From: an uncultured Pelagimonas sp.
GTDB taxonomy: Bacteria > Pseudomonadota > Alphaproteobacteria > Rhodobacterales > Rhodobacteraceae
Direction: 5' to 3'
Assembly: GCA_947499735.1 (NCBI GenBank)
Contig: CANMPP010000002.1
Coordinates: 558,001 to 622,000, forward strand
Length of the DNA: 64,000 bases
How positions within the stretch are numbered: the stretch's first letter is position 1; every line of letters starts with the position of its first letter. Positions 17,463 through 26,752 of the stretch are shown piece after piece. A model generated the notes under the pieces. The model worked only from the letters and a program-made list of their open reading frames with translations. It was not told the DNA's origin and did not search any database. A program made the translations under genes and the position numbers.

Positions 17463-20400
17463 CTATTGTGCCAAAAGGGCAGCGTTGCCGCCTGCTGCGG
17501 TGGTGTCGATGCATAAATGACGTTCATGGACGCAATATTGGGCCATTTGGTCTGTGGCGATCAAGGGGACAAGAGGGCCTTCGCGCTGGGCAAGTGCACA
17601 GCGTACTGATCGCAGGTCCGCCTCATCTGACCATAGGGCCACAGCATCAAAGCCCTGCAGGGTTGTCAAAGCCTCTCGTGGTAAGAAACCATCGAATGCC
17701 TCGCCTTCAGATGCACCAGGCGCGATTCCGATCGCGTGACAGCCATTTTCACGGGCGATGCTCATCTGTTGGCTCATGTCCTGAGGTGTCGGTCCCAAAC
17801 ATAAAACAGTGCCCTTTGGCAGTAGGGACCAGCGATTTGATTCTCCTGTCGGGCCGGGCAAGTCACGGGTTTCAAGCGCGGCGTGCCGATCTGGTGCTGC
17901 GGCGTTAAGGGCTTTCTGGACCTCTTGTGGGTCAATAGGCGCTGCGGTCGTCACAGATACCAACAGAAGGTTCGATTGTTTGAAGCGTGGAACATAGAGA
18001 GGTCCGCCCGCTTTTGGTCCTGTACCAGACAATCCTTCACCACCAAAGGGTTGCGATCCGACGATGGCGCCAATTTGATTGCGGTTCACGTAGAGATTTC
18101 CGGCCGTGATCCGTTTCGTGATGTGTTCAACGCGGTCGTCGATACGAGTGTGTAGTCCAAATGTTAGGCCATACCCGGTTGCATTGATTGAATCTATTAC
18201 AGCGTCCAATTCATCTGATTTGAACGTGCAGACATGTAAGACGGGGCCAAAGATTTCTTTGGTCAGATCCTGAATGCTGTCGATTTCAATCACTGTGGGG
18301 CCGAAGAAGTATCCTGTTTCCGGCGCTGTGATTTGTTTGAGAACGCGGCGTTGTTTGCGGGCTGCGTCCACGTGGGTCTGAATCCCCTGACGTGCCGTGT
18401 CCGAAATGATTGGTCCGATATCTGATGACATGTTCCACGGGTCGGATAATTCCAATTCATCCATCGCGCCATACAGCATGTCGAGAAATGGTTTTGCGAT
18501 ATCCTTTTGAACATACAGGACACGCAAGGCAGAACAACGTTGCCCTGCGGATTGGAATGCGGACGCGACGATGTCTTTTACGGCTTGTTCGGGCAGGGCG
18601 GTTGAATCCACGATCATGGCGTTTAACCCGCCGGTTTCCGCGATGAAAGTTGCGTCTGGTTTCAGCGTTTGGGCAGCATTTTTGTTGATCAACTGGGCGA
18701 CGCCTGTGGATCCTGTAAAACAGATGCCATTGATGCGCGTATCACTGGTGATCAGGGGCCCAATCTCTGATCCAATGCCGGGTACAAGCTGCAAGGCCGC
18801 GTCAGGAACCCCTGCTTGGCGCATCAAATTAACGGCAATACTGGCAGTCATTGGTGTTGGGTCCGCGGGTTTCGCGATCACACCATTTCCGGCTGCCAGA
18901 GCAGCAGCGATTTGGCCGGTGAAGATGGCTAAAGGAAAGTTCCAGGGCGAAATGCAGGTGAAGATGCCGCGTGCCTCTTGGTCGCCGTGACGAATGGCTT
19001 CGGCGGCATAATATCGCAAGAAATCCACGGCTTCGCGAATTTCAGCAACCGCATCCAGTGCGGTTTTTCCCGCTTCACGGCACAAAACGGCGAATAACTC
19101 GCCTGAATGTTCCTCATAGAGATCGGCGACCCGATTTAGAATTGCGCAGCGTTCGGTCGGTGTCGCGCTGTTCCATGGTTGCGCATGCATCAGTGCGGTT
19201 TCGATAAGCGCGGGCGTGGCCAGCGCAACTGTTCCGATTGCGTCGCTTGGATCGGCAGGGTTGAACACAGGCTGTTCCCCATCAAACACGGCCCCAGATG
19301 CCAGGATCGGTCCGGCGCGCCATTGATGGGTTTTGAATGTTTCACGCGCGGTGTGAAAGCGGTTCAAAGTGTCATGGTCGCGCAGATCCCAACCTTGGGA
19401 ATTGGGACGTTCCGGTTGGTATAGGTCTAGTGGTTTCAGGACAGGTGAAGGGGCGTCTTGGACAAGTTTGTCCAAGTGCACAAACGGATCCGCAGCAATT
19501 GTGGATGGGGCGACATTTTCGTCAACGATTTGATTGACGAAAGACGAATTCGCCCCGTTTTCCAACAGGCGACGCACCAGATAGGCCAGCAAATCGCTAT
19601 GGGCACCGACGGGGGCGTAGATCCGACAGCGTGTGTTTTCTTTGTCTTTGACCAGGTTGTGCAAAACCTCGCCCATGCCATGGAGGCGCTGGAATTCATA
19701 GGCTTGGCCGGGCTGTGCCATGTGCAAAATCGCGCTAACGGAATGTGCGTTATGGGTGGCAAATTGTGGATAGATCCGGTCGCTGTAATCCAGCAATTTC
19801 CGGGCGCAGCAAATATAGGACACATCCGTGGCTAATTTTTGGGTGTAAACGGGGAAATCCGGCAGGCCTTCTGTCTGTGCGACTTTGATTTCCGTGTCCC
19901 AATAAGCCCCTTTGACCAAGCGGACCATGATGGAGCGGTCCAAACGTTCGGCCAAATGGTACAGCCAATCAATGACATCAGGCGCGCGTTTTCCGTATGC
20001 TTGGACAACAACGCCAAAGCCATTCCAACCGGCAAAACGGGGATCGCTGAGCACGGCGTCGATCACGTCCAGAGACAGATCTAGACGATCTGCTTCTTCG
20101 GCGTCGATGTTTAATCCCATACCTGCGCTTTTGGCCATCAAGGCCAATTCGATGACGCGTGGAACCAGTTCCGACATGACGCGCGTTCTTTGGCTGACTT
20201 CATACCGAGGATGCAGGGCGGATAGCTTGATAGAGATGCCGGGATTGTCGCGAATATCCTCATGTGTTGCGTGGGCTGACAACTGCTGGATTGCATCTGC
20301 GTAGGCAACAAAGAAACCGCTGGCGTCCTTGGCGGTTAACGCGGCTTCCCCCAGCATGTCATAGGAATAGGTATACCCCTTATCTTCCATCGCTTTGCCG

Positions 20401-20948
20401 CGTTTGATCGCGTCTGAAATGGTCTGGCCCAAGACAAATTGGTGCCCCATGACTTTCATCGCTTGTTTCACAGCCGTGCGGATGACGGGTTCACCCAGCC
20501 GTTTGATTGCACCGTGCAATCGGTCTGCAATACCGTTTGATGCGCCGTCTTTTAGAACTTTGCCCGTCAGCATCAGTGCCCAAGTGGATGCATTCACGAG
20601 TGAAGAGCTGGATTTTCCCAGATGCTCGCCCCATTTGGACGGGGCAATTTTATCTTCGATCAGGTCATCTATTGTGGCGGCATCTGGTACGCGTAACAGG
20701 GCTTCTGCCAGGCACATCAATGCGACGCCTTCATCCGTGGATAGGCCATATTCAGCAAGAAAAACTTCCATAAGGCCCGGTTGCCCACTGGCGCGGATGT
20801 CGCGCACATAGCTTTCTGCGGTTGCGCAAATTGCGGTGCGTGCGGCCATGTCTAACCCGTGTTTTTGCACCAGATCTTTTAAAAGTTGCGTTTCGTCGGC
20901 GAGGTGATTGCTGCGCATTTGAGTGCGGATTTCGGGTAGGGAAGACAT
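17463..20948 (-). CDS. putA: Bifunctional proline dehydrogenase / L-glutamate gamma-semialdehyde dehydrogenase
   Basis: A 1161-residue enzyme that oxidises proline to glutamate in two steps (FAD proline dehydrogenase, then NAD P5C dehydrogenase) with internal channelling. The order is an N-terminal helical domain, the PRODH barrel (about residues 140-470) and the ALDH domain (about 560-1010) with catalytic Cys in SAGQRCSAL and Glu in IAETGGLNA, then a short C-terminal region. The N-terminus lacks the ribbon-helix-helix repressor domain of E. coli PutA, which fits control by the adjacent PutR. ATG at 20948 was chosen because it gives the usual start MSSLPEIRTQ and has AGG upstream. The open frame extends to 21077 but would run through the operator. 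Confidence 0.95.
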   Translation of the reverse strand: MSSLPEIRTQMRSNHLADETQLLKDLVQKHGLDMAARTAICATAESYVRDIRASGQPGLMEVFLAEYGLSTDEGVALMCLAEALLRVPDAATIDDLIEDKIAPSKWGEHLGKSSSSLVNASTWALMLTGKVLKDGASNGIADRLHGAIKRLGEPVIRTAVKQAMKVMGHQFVLGQTISDAIKRGKAMEDKGYTYSYDMLGEAALTAKDASGFFVAYADAIQQLSAHATHEDIRDNPGISIKLSALHPRYEVSQRTRVMSELVPRVIELALMAKSAGMGLNIDAEEADRLDLSLDVIDAVLSDPRFAGWNGFGVVVQAYGKRAPDVIDWLYHLAERLDRSIMVRLVKGAYWDTEIKVAQTEGLPDFPVYTQKLATDVSYICCARKLLDYSDRIYPQFATHNAHSVSAILHMAQPGQAYEFQRLHGMGEVLHNLVKDKENTRCRIYAPVGAHSDLLAYLVRRLLENGANSSFVNQIVDENVAPSTIAADPFVHLDKLVQDAPSPVLKPLDLYQPERPNSQGWDLRDHDTLNRFHTARETFKTHQWRAGPILASGAVFDGEQPVFNPADPSDAIGTVALATPALIETALMHAQPWNSATPTERCAILNRVADLYEEHSGELFAVLCREAGKTALDAVAEIREAVDFLRYYAAEAIRHGDQEARGIFTCISPWNFPLAIFTGQIAAALAAGNGVIAKPADPTPMTASIAVNLMRQAGVPDAALQLVPGIGSEIGPLITSDTRINGICFTGSTGVAQLINKNAAQTLKPDATFIAETGGLNAMIVDSTALPEQAVKDIVASAFQSAGQRCSALRVLYVQKDIAKPFLDMLYGAMDELELSDPWNMSSDIGPIISDTARQGIQTHVDAARKQRRVLKQITAPETGYFFGPTVIEIDSIQDLTKEIFGPVLHVCTFKSDELDAVIDSINATGYGLTFGLHTRIDDRVEHITKRITAGNLYVNRNQIGAIVGSQPFGGEGLSGTGPKAGGPLYVPRFKQSNLLLVSVTTAAPIDPQEVQKALNAAAPDRHAALETRDLPGPTGESNRWSLLPKGTVLCLGPTPQDMSQQMSIARENGCHAIGIAPGASEGEAFDGFLPREALTTLQGFDAVALWSDEADLRSVRCALAQREGPLVPLIATDQMAQYCVHERHLCIDTTAAGGNAALLAQ

Positions 20949-21024
20949 GATATTGAGCCTTGTTGCAGGGAGGGGTGGCGCCTGAGGGGCGATTGGTTTC
21001 AATATAGCTGGGTAGGCTGGGTCG

Positions 21025-21067
21025 TATTGACTTAATTGGCCAATTATGTAGTGATATTGACTAAATT
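21025..21067. promoter_or_regulatory. putA-putR divergent operator region
   Basis: TATTGACTTAATT (21025-21037) and TATTGACTAAATT (21055-21067) are near-identical direct repeats 30 bp apart. Between and partly over them lies the perfect 14-bp palindrome TAATTGGCCAATTA (21033-21046). This AT-rich array in the 150-bp divergent gap suits a cooperative Lrp-type regulator such as PutR. Confidence 0.6.
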
Positions 21068-21098
21068 TTTGACACATTATGGTCTAGGTGGTCTTCTC

Positions 21099-21566
21099 TT
21101 GGAAAATTTTGGTGAAATTGACCAAATGGATGAGCGCATCATTAGCGTTCTGTCGCGGGATGGTCGCATCACAATAACGGATTTGGCAAAGCAGCTGGGC
21201 ATGTCCAAAACGCCCTGCACCGTACGTGTGAACAGGTTGATCCGGGATGGCTATATTCTAGGGTTTCGTGCGGTTGTGTCGCATGAGAAATTGGACAAAA
21301 GCCATGTCGCTTTTGCAGAAGTCAAATTAAGCGACACAAAGGAAAAAGCGCTCGCCGCGTTCAATGCAGCTGTTATGAAAATCCCTGAGGTGGAACAATG
21401 CCATATGGTGGCGGGTCAGTTCGACTATCTGCTGAAAGTCAGGTCAAAAGACATCATTGAATATCGACGCGTGCTGGGTGAACAAATTTCGGCCCTGCCT
21501 TTCGTGGCATCCACATCGACCTATGTGACGATGGAGGCGGTCAAAGAGGTTGGATCTTGGATGTGA
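21099..21566 (+). CDS. putR: Lrp/AsnC family regulator PutR (proline-responsive activator of putA)
   Basis: A 155-residue Lrp-type regulator. N-terminal helix-turn-helix (EIDQMDERIISVLSRDGRI, LAKQLGMSKTPCTVRVNRL) followed by the RAM/AsnC ligand domain (VAGQFDYLLKVRSKDI). It is divergent from putA, the usual PutR arrangement in alphaproteobacteria, where it activates putA in response to proline. TTG at 21099 is preferred: TAGGTGG lies 7 bases before it and it preserves the 'EIDQMD' stretch typical of Lrp N-termini. The next in-frame ATG (21126) would remove that stretch. The 3' end overlaps the convergent sulfotransferase gene by 26 bp. Confidence 0.85.
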   Translation: MENFGEIDQMDERIISVLSRDGRITITDLAKQLGMSKTPCTVRVNRLIRDGYILGFRAVVSHEKLDKSHVAFAEVKLSDTKEKALAAFNAAVMKIPEVEQCHMVAGQFDYLLKVRSKDIIEYRRVLGEQISALPFVASTSTYVTMEAVKEVGSWM

Positions 21567-22620
21567 CATTGTCGGATATGTTCAGCCAGCCCCAGTTTTG
21601 CATGATCTGCTGTGTTGCCTGATTTCTGTCCCGGGTGTTCAATTGATCCAATACTGGGGTGATGTCCCGCTTTATGTTTTCATGGAACACATCGAAATAG
21701 GACAGGGTATTGCCGGGTGTCGGTTGGTTTGTTGACCTTTCAACATCTGCGCGTGTGACCGAGAGAATGTTGGTCCCAAAATGCGCGTCTGTATACGCAA
21801 GCGAATCCTCGAAACGTGACAGGATGCGTTCTTTATATTCGGGTGGTAGGATCAGTTTTGTGTCTGATAACCTGTTTTCAAACTCTTTGAACATTGGTGG
21901 GGCGGTGATGTCGTCGCCCAAAACATGCCTGCAATAGCGCGTGAATTTGCGTTTGTTTTTGGTGACGCCTTGTCGGGACTCGCTACTTATCTCTTGGACA
22001 TTATGGTGGTATCCTAAAAATGTCAGAGCATCAGAAACGGAATCGCCATTTTTCAGCTGATGGTAATCGCGAAACACAAAATCGACATTTGCATCCTCTA
22101 ATGCCGTGGCGATTTCTTTATAGTCAAAATGCAGATTCCATTTTTTGTATTTGTAATGACCGTCTTTCAGGATGGTGTTGAAGTATTTGGAAAACGGGGC
22201 TGCATGTTTGAAGAAAAGCAGCGTCATATACATTGATGTGAGATATTGAATAGGGTTGCGCAGATAGATCAGAAACGTGATGTCTTCCGTCCCAGATGCC
22301 TTAAGCATACGTACAAAACGGCGAAGCGCCCATCGGTTCGTGATGATGCTTTGAAAATCTTCGCTGGATAAAAACGTCACGGGTTTGTTTGTATCGCGTA
22401 TTCTGGTGACAGTGCGCTTTAGAAGCGGCAGGCTTTTTTTAGACCCTTTGCACAAATCTGACGCCAACCCGTGTGTCGAAACATTGCCCTTTTCTCCATT
22501 GAATAGGTAGATCCCAGCGTCCAGACATTCATTGTAGTGTTTGGCCAACCCCAATTGGATCGCCGTGGTGCCTGTTTTGTGCAGGCCACAATGGACGATA
22601 ATTTTACGAGATTTTTGCAT
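21541..22620 (-). CDS. Sulfotransferase family protein
   Basis: A 359-residue cytoplasmic sulfotransferase-like protein. The N-terminal PAPS phosphosulfate-binding loop is visible as IIVHCGLHKTGTTAIQLGL (residues 7-25), and 'VTFLSSEDF' near residue 80 is in the range of the 3'-phosphate site. Members transfer sulfate from PAPS to glycans or other acceptors. It opens the glycan locus, is divergent from the next glycosyltransferase (253 bp) and overlaps the 3' end of putR tail to tail. A glycan acceptor is inferred from the neighbours. Confidence 0.75.
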   Translation of the reverse strand: MQKSRKIIVHCGLHKTGTTAIQLGLAKHYNECLDAGIYLFNGEKGNVSTHGLASDLCKGSKKSLPLLKRTVTRIRDTNKPVTFLSSEDFQSIITNRWALRRFVRMLKASGTEDITFLIYLRNPIQYLTSMYMTLLFFKHAAPFSKYFNTILKDGHYKYKKWNLHFDYKEIATALEDANVDFVFRDYHQLKNGDSVSDALTFLGYHHNVQEISSESRQGVTKNKRKFTRYCRHVLGDDITAPPMFKEFENRLSDTKLILPPEYKERILSRFEDSLAYTDAHFGTNILSVTRADVERSTNQPTPGNTLSYFDVFHENIKRDITPVLDQLNTRDRNQATQQIMQNWGWLNISDNVTSKIQPL

Positions 22621-22873
22621 CTTGAAATGGAACCAATGTTATATCTACCCCCATAGGGTGCATATGTTTTAGCAAGATGTAAAACACCAAACATCCTATT
22701 TTGCATGATATGTTGCGTTGAGATGATCAATTTGCGGGGAATTTTTTTGAGAGAAGATCGGTTTTGCTGATAGAGGGCCGACCCGCAATAGACAGGTTTC
22801 GGAACGCATGTTATGGCAGTTAAGTAAGGGTTTAGCCTAAGAATTTTTAGTGTCTATGGGTGGATATGCTATA

Positions 22874-23683
22874 ATGGAATTAAACCGTCGTCCCGTTGCC
22901 TCTCTTTGGATTGGTGAGAAGCTACAATACCTCAATCAACTATGTTTGAAATCACATCTGATGCACGGGCATCCGGTGACATTGTACTGCACAGATATGG
23001 TGACGAATGCGCCCGAAGGTGTGGAAATTCGTCCGGCGTCTGAAATCATGGATATCGATATGAGCGTTGTCGAAGAGACGTCGGCGTCTTTTCTGTCCAA
23101 TGTGTTTCGCTATAAAATGATCCAAAAGACAGGTGCGGTTTGGATCGATTGTGATGCGTTCTGCCACAAACCTTTTCCGGATGAATGGGACCACATCTAT
23201 GCTGGTCACGGGATGCGTGGTGCCTTGAATTGCGGTGTCGTTGGTATCCCGCAACAGGGCGAGTTGATGGATCAGCTGTTGGATTACTATGACAACTTGC
23301 CGGACTATCCTGCGTGGTGGAACAAGAACCAACGCAAAAAGATGGATCGTTTGGACACGTCGATTCCATTGCCCGTTCGCATCTACAAGACAGAGCGCAC
23401 GGCGTTTGGACCGCAGGCCTTTACCTATTTTGCCCAGCAAACAGGTGACATCGAAAAGGCAATGACCAATGATGTGCTTTATCCTGTTCCGTTTCAATTG
23501 AACGACATTTTCTACGATCCGCATGGGCGCGTAGAAGGGTGGTTTAGCGAAAACACGGTCAGCGTGCATCTTTACACCAACGGGACCAAACCGTGGTGGC
23601 GTAAACACGTGCCGTTGAAAAATTCATATGCAGACCGCATGTGTGAATTGGTTGGGATCGATCCGGCCTTGGCGTTGGAATGA
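22874..23683 (+). CDS. Glycosyltransferase, capsular/GT32-like
   Basis: A 269-residue glycosyltransferase with the DXD-type motif VWIDCDAFC (about residues 92-100) that binds the metal-nucleotide sugar. The N-terminal 'ASLWIGEKLQYLNQLCLKSHLMHG' and the late 'SVHLYTNGTKPW' are features of GT32/alpha-1,4-galactosyltransferase-like capsular enzymes. The frame opens with GTG at 22850. ATG 22874 is preferred because GGTGGA lies 9 bases upstream and the protein then starts just before the conserved first strand. It is the first plus-strand gene of the glycan locus. Confidence 0.7.
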   Translation: MELNRRPVASLWIGEKLQYLNQLCLKSHLMHGHPVTLYCTDMVTNAPEGVEIRPASEIMDIDMSVVEETSASFLSNVFRYKMIQKTGAVWIDCDAFCHKPFPDEWDHIYAGHGMRGALNCGVVGIPQQGELMDQLLDYYDNLPDYPAWWNKNQRKKMDRLDTSIPLPVRIYKTERTAFGPQAFTYFAQQTGDIEKAMTNDVLYPVPFQLNDIFYDPHGRVEGWFSENTVSVHLYTNGTKPWWRKHVPLKNSYADRMCELVGIDPALALE

Positions 23684-23810
23684 TCTAAAGGGTGAGGCGT
23701 GAATTTTGCCATTCAGGTGATGATCACGTCGTATATGCCTTGTGCGGGCCCTGTGTGTCCTTGCGCAAATATATCATTTTTGAAGTGTAGATTGGCAAGA
23801 AGTTAGCGTT

Positions 23811-25610
23811 TTGACTTGTACCCTTAAAAAGCATGTCAGCCCCCATGGAACGGTTATGGCCGTGTCCATGATGAAGGATGAGGCACCGTATCTATTAGAA
23901 TGGTACGCGCATCATCTGGCGGTTGGGTTCACAGATATTCTTGTCTACACGAATGATTGCAGTGACGGCACGGATGATATGTTGATCCGGTTAGAAGAAC
24001 TGGGGCTGGGCTATCATCGTCGCAATGACATCCCGGAAGGGATCAAACCGCAACCGTCGGCCTTAAACTACGCACAGAACGAACCGGTGGTTGGCGCGGC
24101 GGACTGGGTGTTGGTGTTTGATGCTGACGAATTCCTATGCGTGAAACATGGCGACGGTACGCTGGATGGCATGATTTCGGAGGCCGAGGAAAAAGGCGCG
24201 AATGGAATTGTCATCACGTGGCGTATCTTTGGCTCTGGTTTTGTGGAAGATTGGTCTAGGGACCCGGTCACTGAACAATATCTCTACGCAGCGCCACCGC
24301 TTTGGAACAAGGGCTGGGGCGTCAAAACCCTGTTCAAATTTGACCCAGACTATTGGAAACTGGGAATCCACCGCCCGAAGATGAAGAACAAACATCTGCA
24401 AACGGATTATCCCGATACGGTGCTCTGGCTTAATGGGTCAGGTGAGCCAATGGAGGAGTATTTCAAATTCCGGGGGTGGCGATCTATTCGGCGAACGGTC
24501 GGCTATAACTGGGCGCAGATGAACCATTACGCGGTGAAAGGTGTCGACGCCTATGCGATCCGTAAATTCCGCGGAAATGTGAACAATAAGAAAGACAAAT
24601 ACAATTCGGACTATTGGGCGCTTCAGGATCGAAATGAGGTCAAAGATAATTCAATCCTGCGTCATTCCGCGAAACGTCAGGAAATCTTTGAAGAGCTTCT
24701 GAAAGATCCTGTTCTGAATAAATTGCATTTTGCCGCCCTCAAACGGGTCGAAGGCAAATTAGCAGATTACAAGCAAACCGATGCTTATGCCGAGATGAAG
24801 CGTGGGTTGATTGAGGCTGGCAAGATCCCGATCAATCGCGTTGTTGCGAAACCGCCCAAAGCGCGGGACCCGGCAAAAATTGCCGCCTTGATGAGCGACG
24901 TTGAAAAAAGTGCGTCAGATAAACCGAAAGAAGAACGCCGCAATCCGGTTGCGGATGGATGGCAGGATGATTTCTTGCCCCCCAACGTGTCTTTGCAAGA
25001 CAATCCGCATATGGAAATTGCCAGCAATCATAAGGTCATGATCCCGGCTGATGCGGGGGTGTTTGGCCCTGATGCCTTGGATTTGGTGGCGGCGGGGAAG
25101 TATGCGCGCCGTCATATGCGCAGCATCACGTATCAGGTGCAGCCGGGGGACCGTTTGTTGAATTTTGGTGGCGAGGCTGGCGTTGTCGTGATGCAAGCAT
25201 TGCTGACCGTGCCTAGTATCGTGACGATGGCCCAGCACAGTCGCAGCGATATCGCCCGTGTGAGCGCAGGGCTGGCGGAACGCAATGGTTTGATGGATAG
25301 CTCACGCTTGAAAATCACGGACGGGCCGTTGGTTATTGCCAGCGACGGTCCTGATGAGGCCACAGGTTTCTTTGCCTATGTGAATGATTTTCGCCCTACA
25401 GTGCTGCGTATTTGTGACCGTGAAATCACTCCTGCTGTGCTGGAAAAACTGAACCTACCGACGCTTCGGCGGATTCTATTGCCGTGGGAATTGTTTTGCG
25501 AGGATGCACCGCAAGAAGACTATATCGCGGCTTTGATGTTGGCGGGCTATGCGTTGAACATCAAATGGCAGGATCGCGGCATGTTGGTTTTTGATAAGAT
25601 ACTGAAATAA
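23811..25610 (+). CDS. Two-domain glycosyltransferase (family 2-like) with FkbM/methyltransferase-like tail
   Basis: A 599-residue protein. Residues about 15-330 form a family 2-like glycosyltransferase with 'MMKDEAPYLLEWYAHHLAVGF', 'VYTNDCSDGTDD' and the metal motif VFDADEF. After a charged linker (about 340-400), residues 410-599 resemble an FkbM-like or Rossmann methyltransferase domain (GDRLLNFGGEAGVVVMQALL), with conserved catalytic residues uncertain. A glycosyltransferase plus modifying domain in one chain suggests synthesis of a decorated sugar. The frame starts with TTG at 23811; ATG 23856 is the alternative. The gene lies 127 bp after the GT32-like gene. Confidence 0.7.
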   Translation: MTCTLKKHVSPHGTVMAVSMMKDEAPYLLEWYAHHLAVGFTDILVYTNDCSDGTDDMLIRLEELGLGYHRRNDIPEGIKPQPSALNYAQNEPVVGAADWVLVFDADEFLCVKHGDGTLDGMISEAEEKGANGIVITWRIFGSGFVEDWSRDPVTEQYLYAAPPLWNKGWGVKTLFKFDPDYWKLGIHRPKMKNKHLQTDYPDTVLWLNGSGEPMEEYFKFRGWRSIRRTVGYNWAQMNHYAVKGVDAYAIRKFRGNVNNKKDKYNSDYWALQDRNEVKDNSILRHSAKRQEIFEELLKDPVLNKLHFAALKRVEGKLADYKQTDAYAEMKRGLIEAGKIPINRVVAKPPKARDPAKIAALMSDVEKSASDKPKEERRNPVADGWQDDFLPPNVSLQDNPHMEIASNHKVMIPADAGVFGPDALDLVAAGKYARRHMRSITYQVQPGDRLLNFGGEAGVVVMQALLTVPSIVTMAQHSRSDIARVSAGLAERNGLMDSSRLKITDGPLVIASDGPDEATGFFAYVNDFRPTVLRICDREITPAVLEKLNLPTLRRILLPWELFCEDAPQEDYIAALMLAGYALNIKWQDRGMLVFDKILK

Positions 25611-25648
25611 CGCCGTCCAAACGCAGCCGATGATCGAAAGCCTTTGTT

Positions 25649-26740
25649 TTGCCTTCACTATATTCCTTAGATCCAAAGCAGACCCTGCGCGGCAAGATCG
25701 AGATCTTGGACAACGCCACGTTCATTCCATTGGACAATATTGCCAGGCCCAAACGAACCTTGCTGGGGGGCGTTTTAAGGGAGGATGGCAGTTATGTGGA
25801 AAATTCCAAATGCTACGTCGATCAAAATAGATCACCCACCCGCATTCCCAGCGAAAATCTGCGAAATATCGCGCAGTTTCGGTCTGGAAAATGGTTGTAT
25901 GGCGGACGGTTTGATACGCGTTTTGGTCATTTCTTGGTGGAAACGATTGCGCGGCTTTGGGCGTTGGATCATCTACCCTTTGATGTCGAAGGCGTGGTTT
26001 TTATGCAGGGAAGCGCGGCGCGCGCAGTTCGACCCAAACGCCGAGTTGCCAGTATGGCGCATCTGTTTGGTCTGATCCAAGATGTGCCAAAGCCGGAAAT
26101 CATCATACGCCCCGTGACATTTGAAACCCTTGTTGTGCCGCCACAAGGCTGCGGATCTGGTGAGCTAGGGGCAGGGTGCCCCGAGTTTCGGCACTTTATG
26201 CGATCACGTTTTTCTGCAACGCCTGATCCACACGGTTCTAAGCGTTTGTACATGTCACGTAGTGCGTTGGATGCGGCACCTGGGCAGGTGCTGTTTGAGC
26301 GCGACATAGAAACGGCCCTAGCCGCACAAGGATACAGGATTTTTCATCCTCAAGATCACGACATCGCTGAACAGATCGCGCAAATTCGTGCGGCTGATCA
26401 CATCGTTGGTGTCGAAGGATCCGCGTTTCATTTGGTGTCTTATGCTGCTCATGCCAATGCACAGATTGGAATGATCCGGCGTCGTCGTTTTGAAGGCGGT
26501 CCATTGGCGCATTGCCGTGGTTTCTTTCCAGATCAGACCCATGATTTAGATGCGTTGAGCTATAGTTTCACGGCTGAGGATAAGCCGCGCGAAATTGGAA
26601 ATGCTGTCTTGGATTTCCAGCGTCTCGAAACGCAGCTGAAAGAGACAGGGTTTGTTGATGCCAGTTTTTCACTGCCACATCACAATCAAAACGATGAAGA
26701 AAGAGAAATCGAACGGGTCAGGCAGCGCATTCTTGCATAG
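25649..26740 (+). CDS. Glycosyltransferase family 61 protein
   Basis: A 363-residue protein of the GT61 (DUF563) family. Signature segments are 'FDTRFGHFLVETIARLWALDHL' near residue 90, 'KRLYMSRSAL' near 195 and 'DHIVGVEGSAFHLVSYA' near 255-270. No signal peptide or membrane segment is seen. It is related to the C-terminal half of the 676-residue fusion at 29074-31104. A TTG codon at 25649 gives the listed start, 38 bp after the preceding gene, with which it is probably co-transcribed. It ends 12 bp from the convergent gene. Confidence 0.8.
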   Translation: MPSLYSLDPKQTLRGKIEILDNATFIPLDNIARPKRTLLGGVLREDGSYVENSKCYVDQNRSPTRIPSENLRNIAQFRSGKWLYGGRFDTRFGHFLVETIARLWALDHLPFDVEGVVFMQGSAARAVRPKRRVASMAHLFGLIQDVPKPEIIIRPVTFETLVVPPQGCGSGELGAGCPEFRHFMRSRFSATPDPHGSKRLYMSRSALDAAPGQVLFERDIETALAAQGYRIFHPQDHDIAEQIAQIRAADHIVGVEGSAFHLVSYAAHANAQIGMIRRRRFEGGPLAHCRGFFPDQTHDLDALSYSFTAEDKPREIGNAVLDFQRLETQLKETGFVDASFSLPHHNQNDEEREIERVRQRILA

Positions 26741-26752
26741 ATCTGTCGTGCC

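Noticed and set aside
21116-21127. Third ATTGAC-like repeat near putR as part of the operator
   Set aside because: With the TTG 21099 start it lies inside codons for the conserved EIDQM stretch, so the similarity is probably coincidental.
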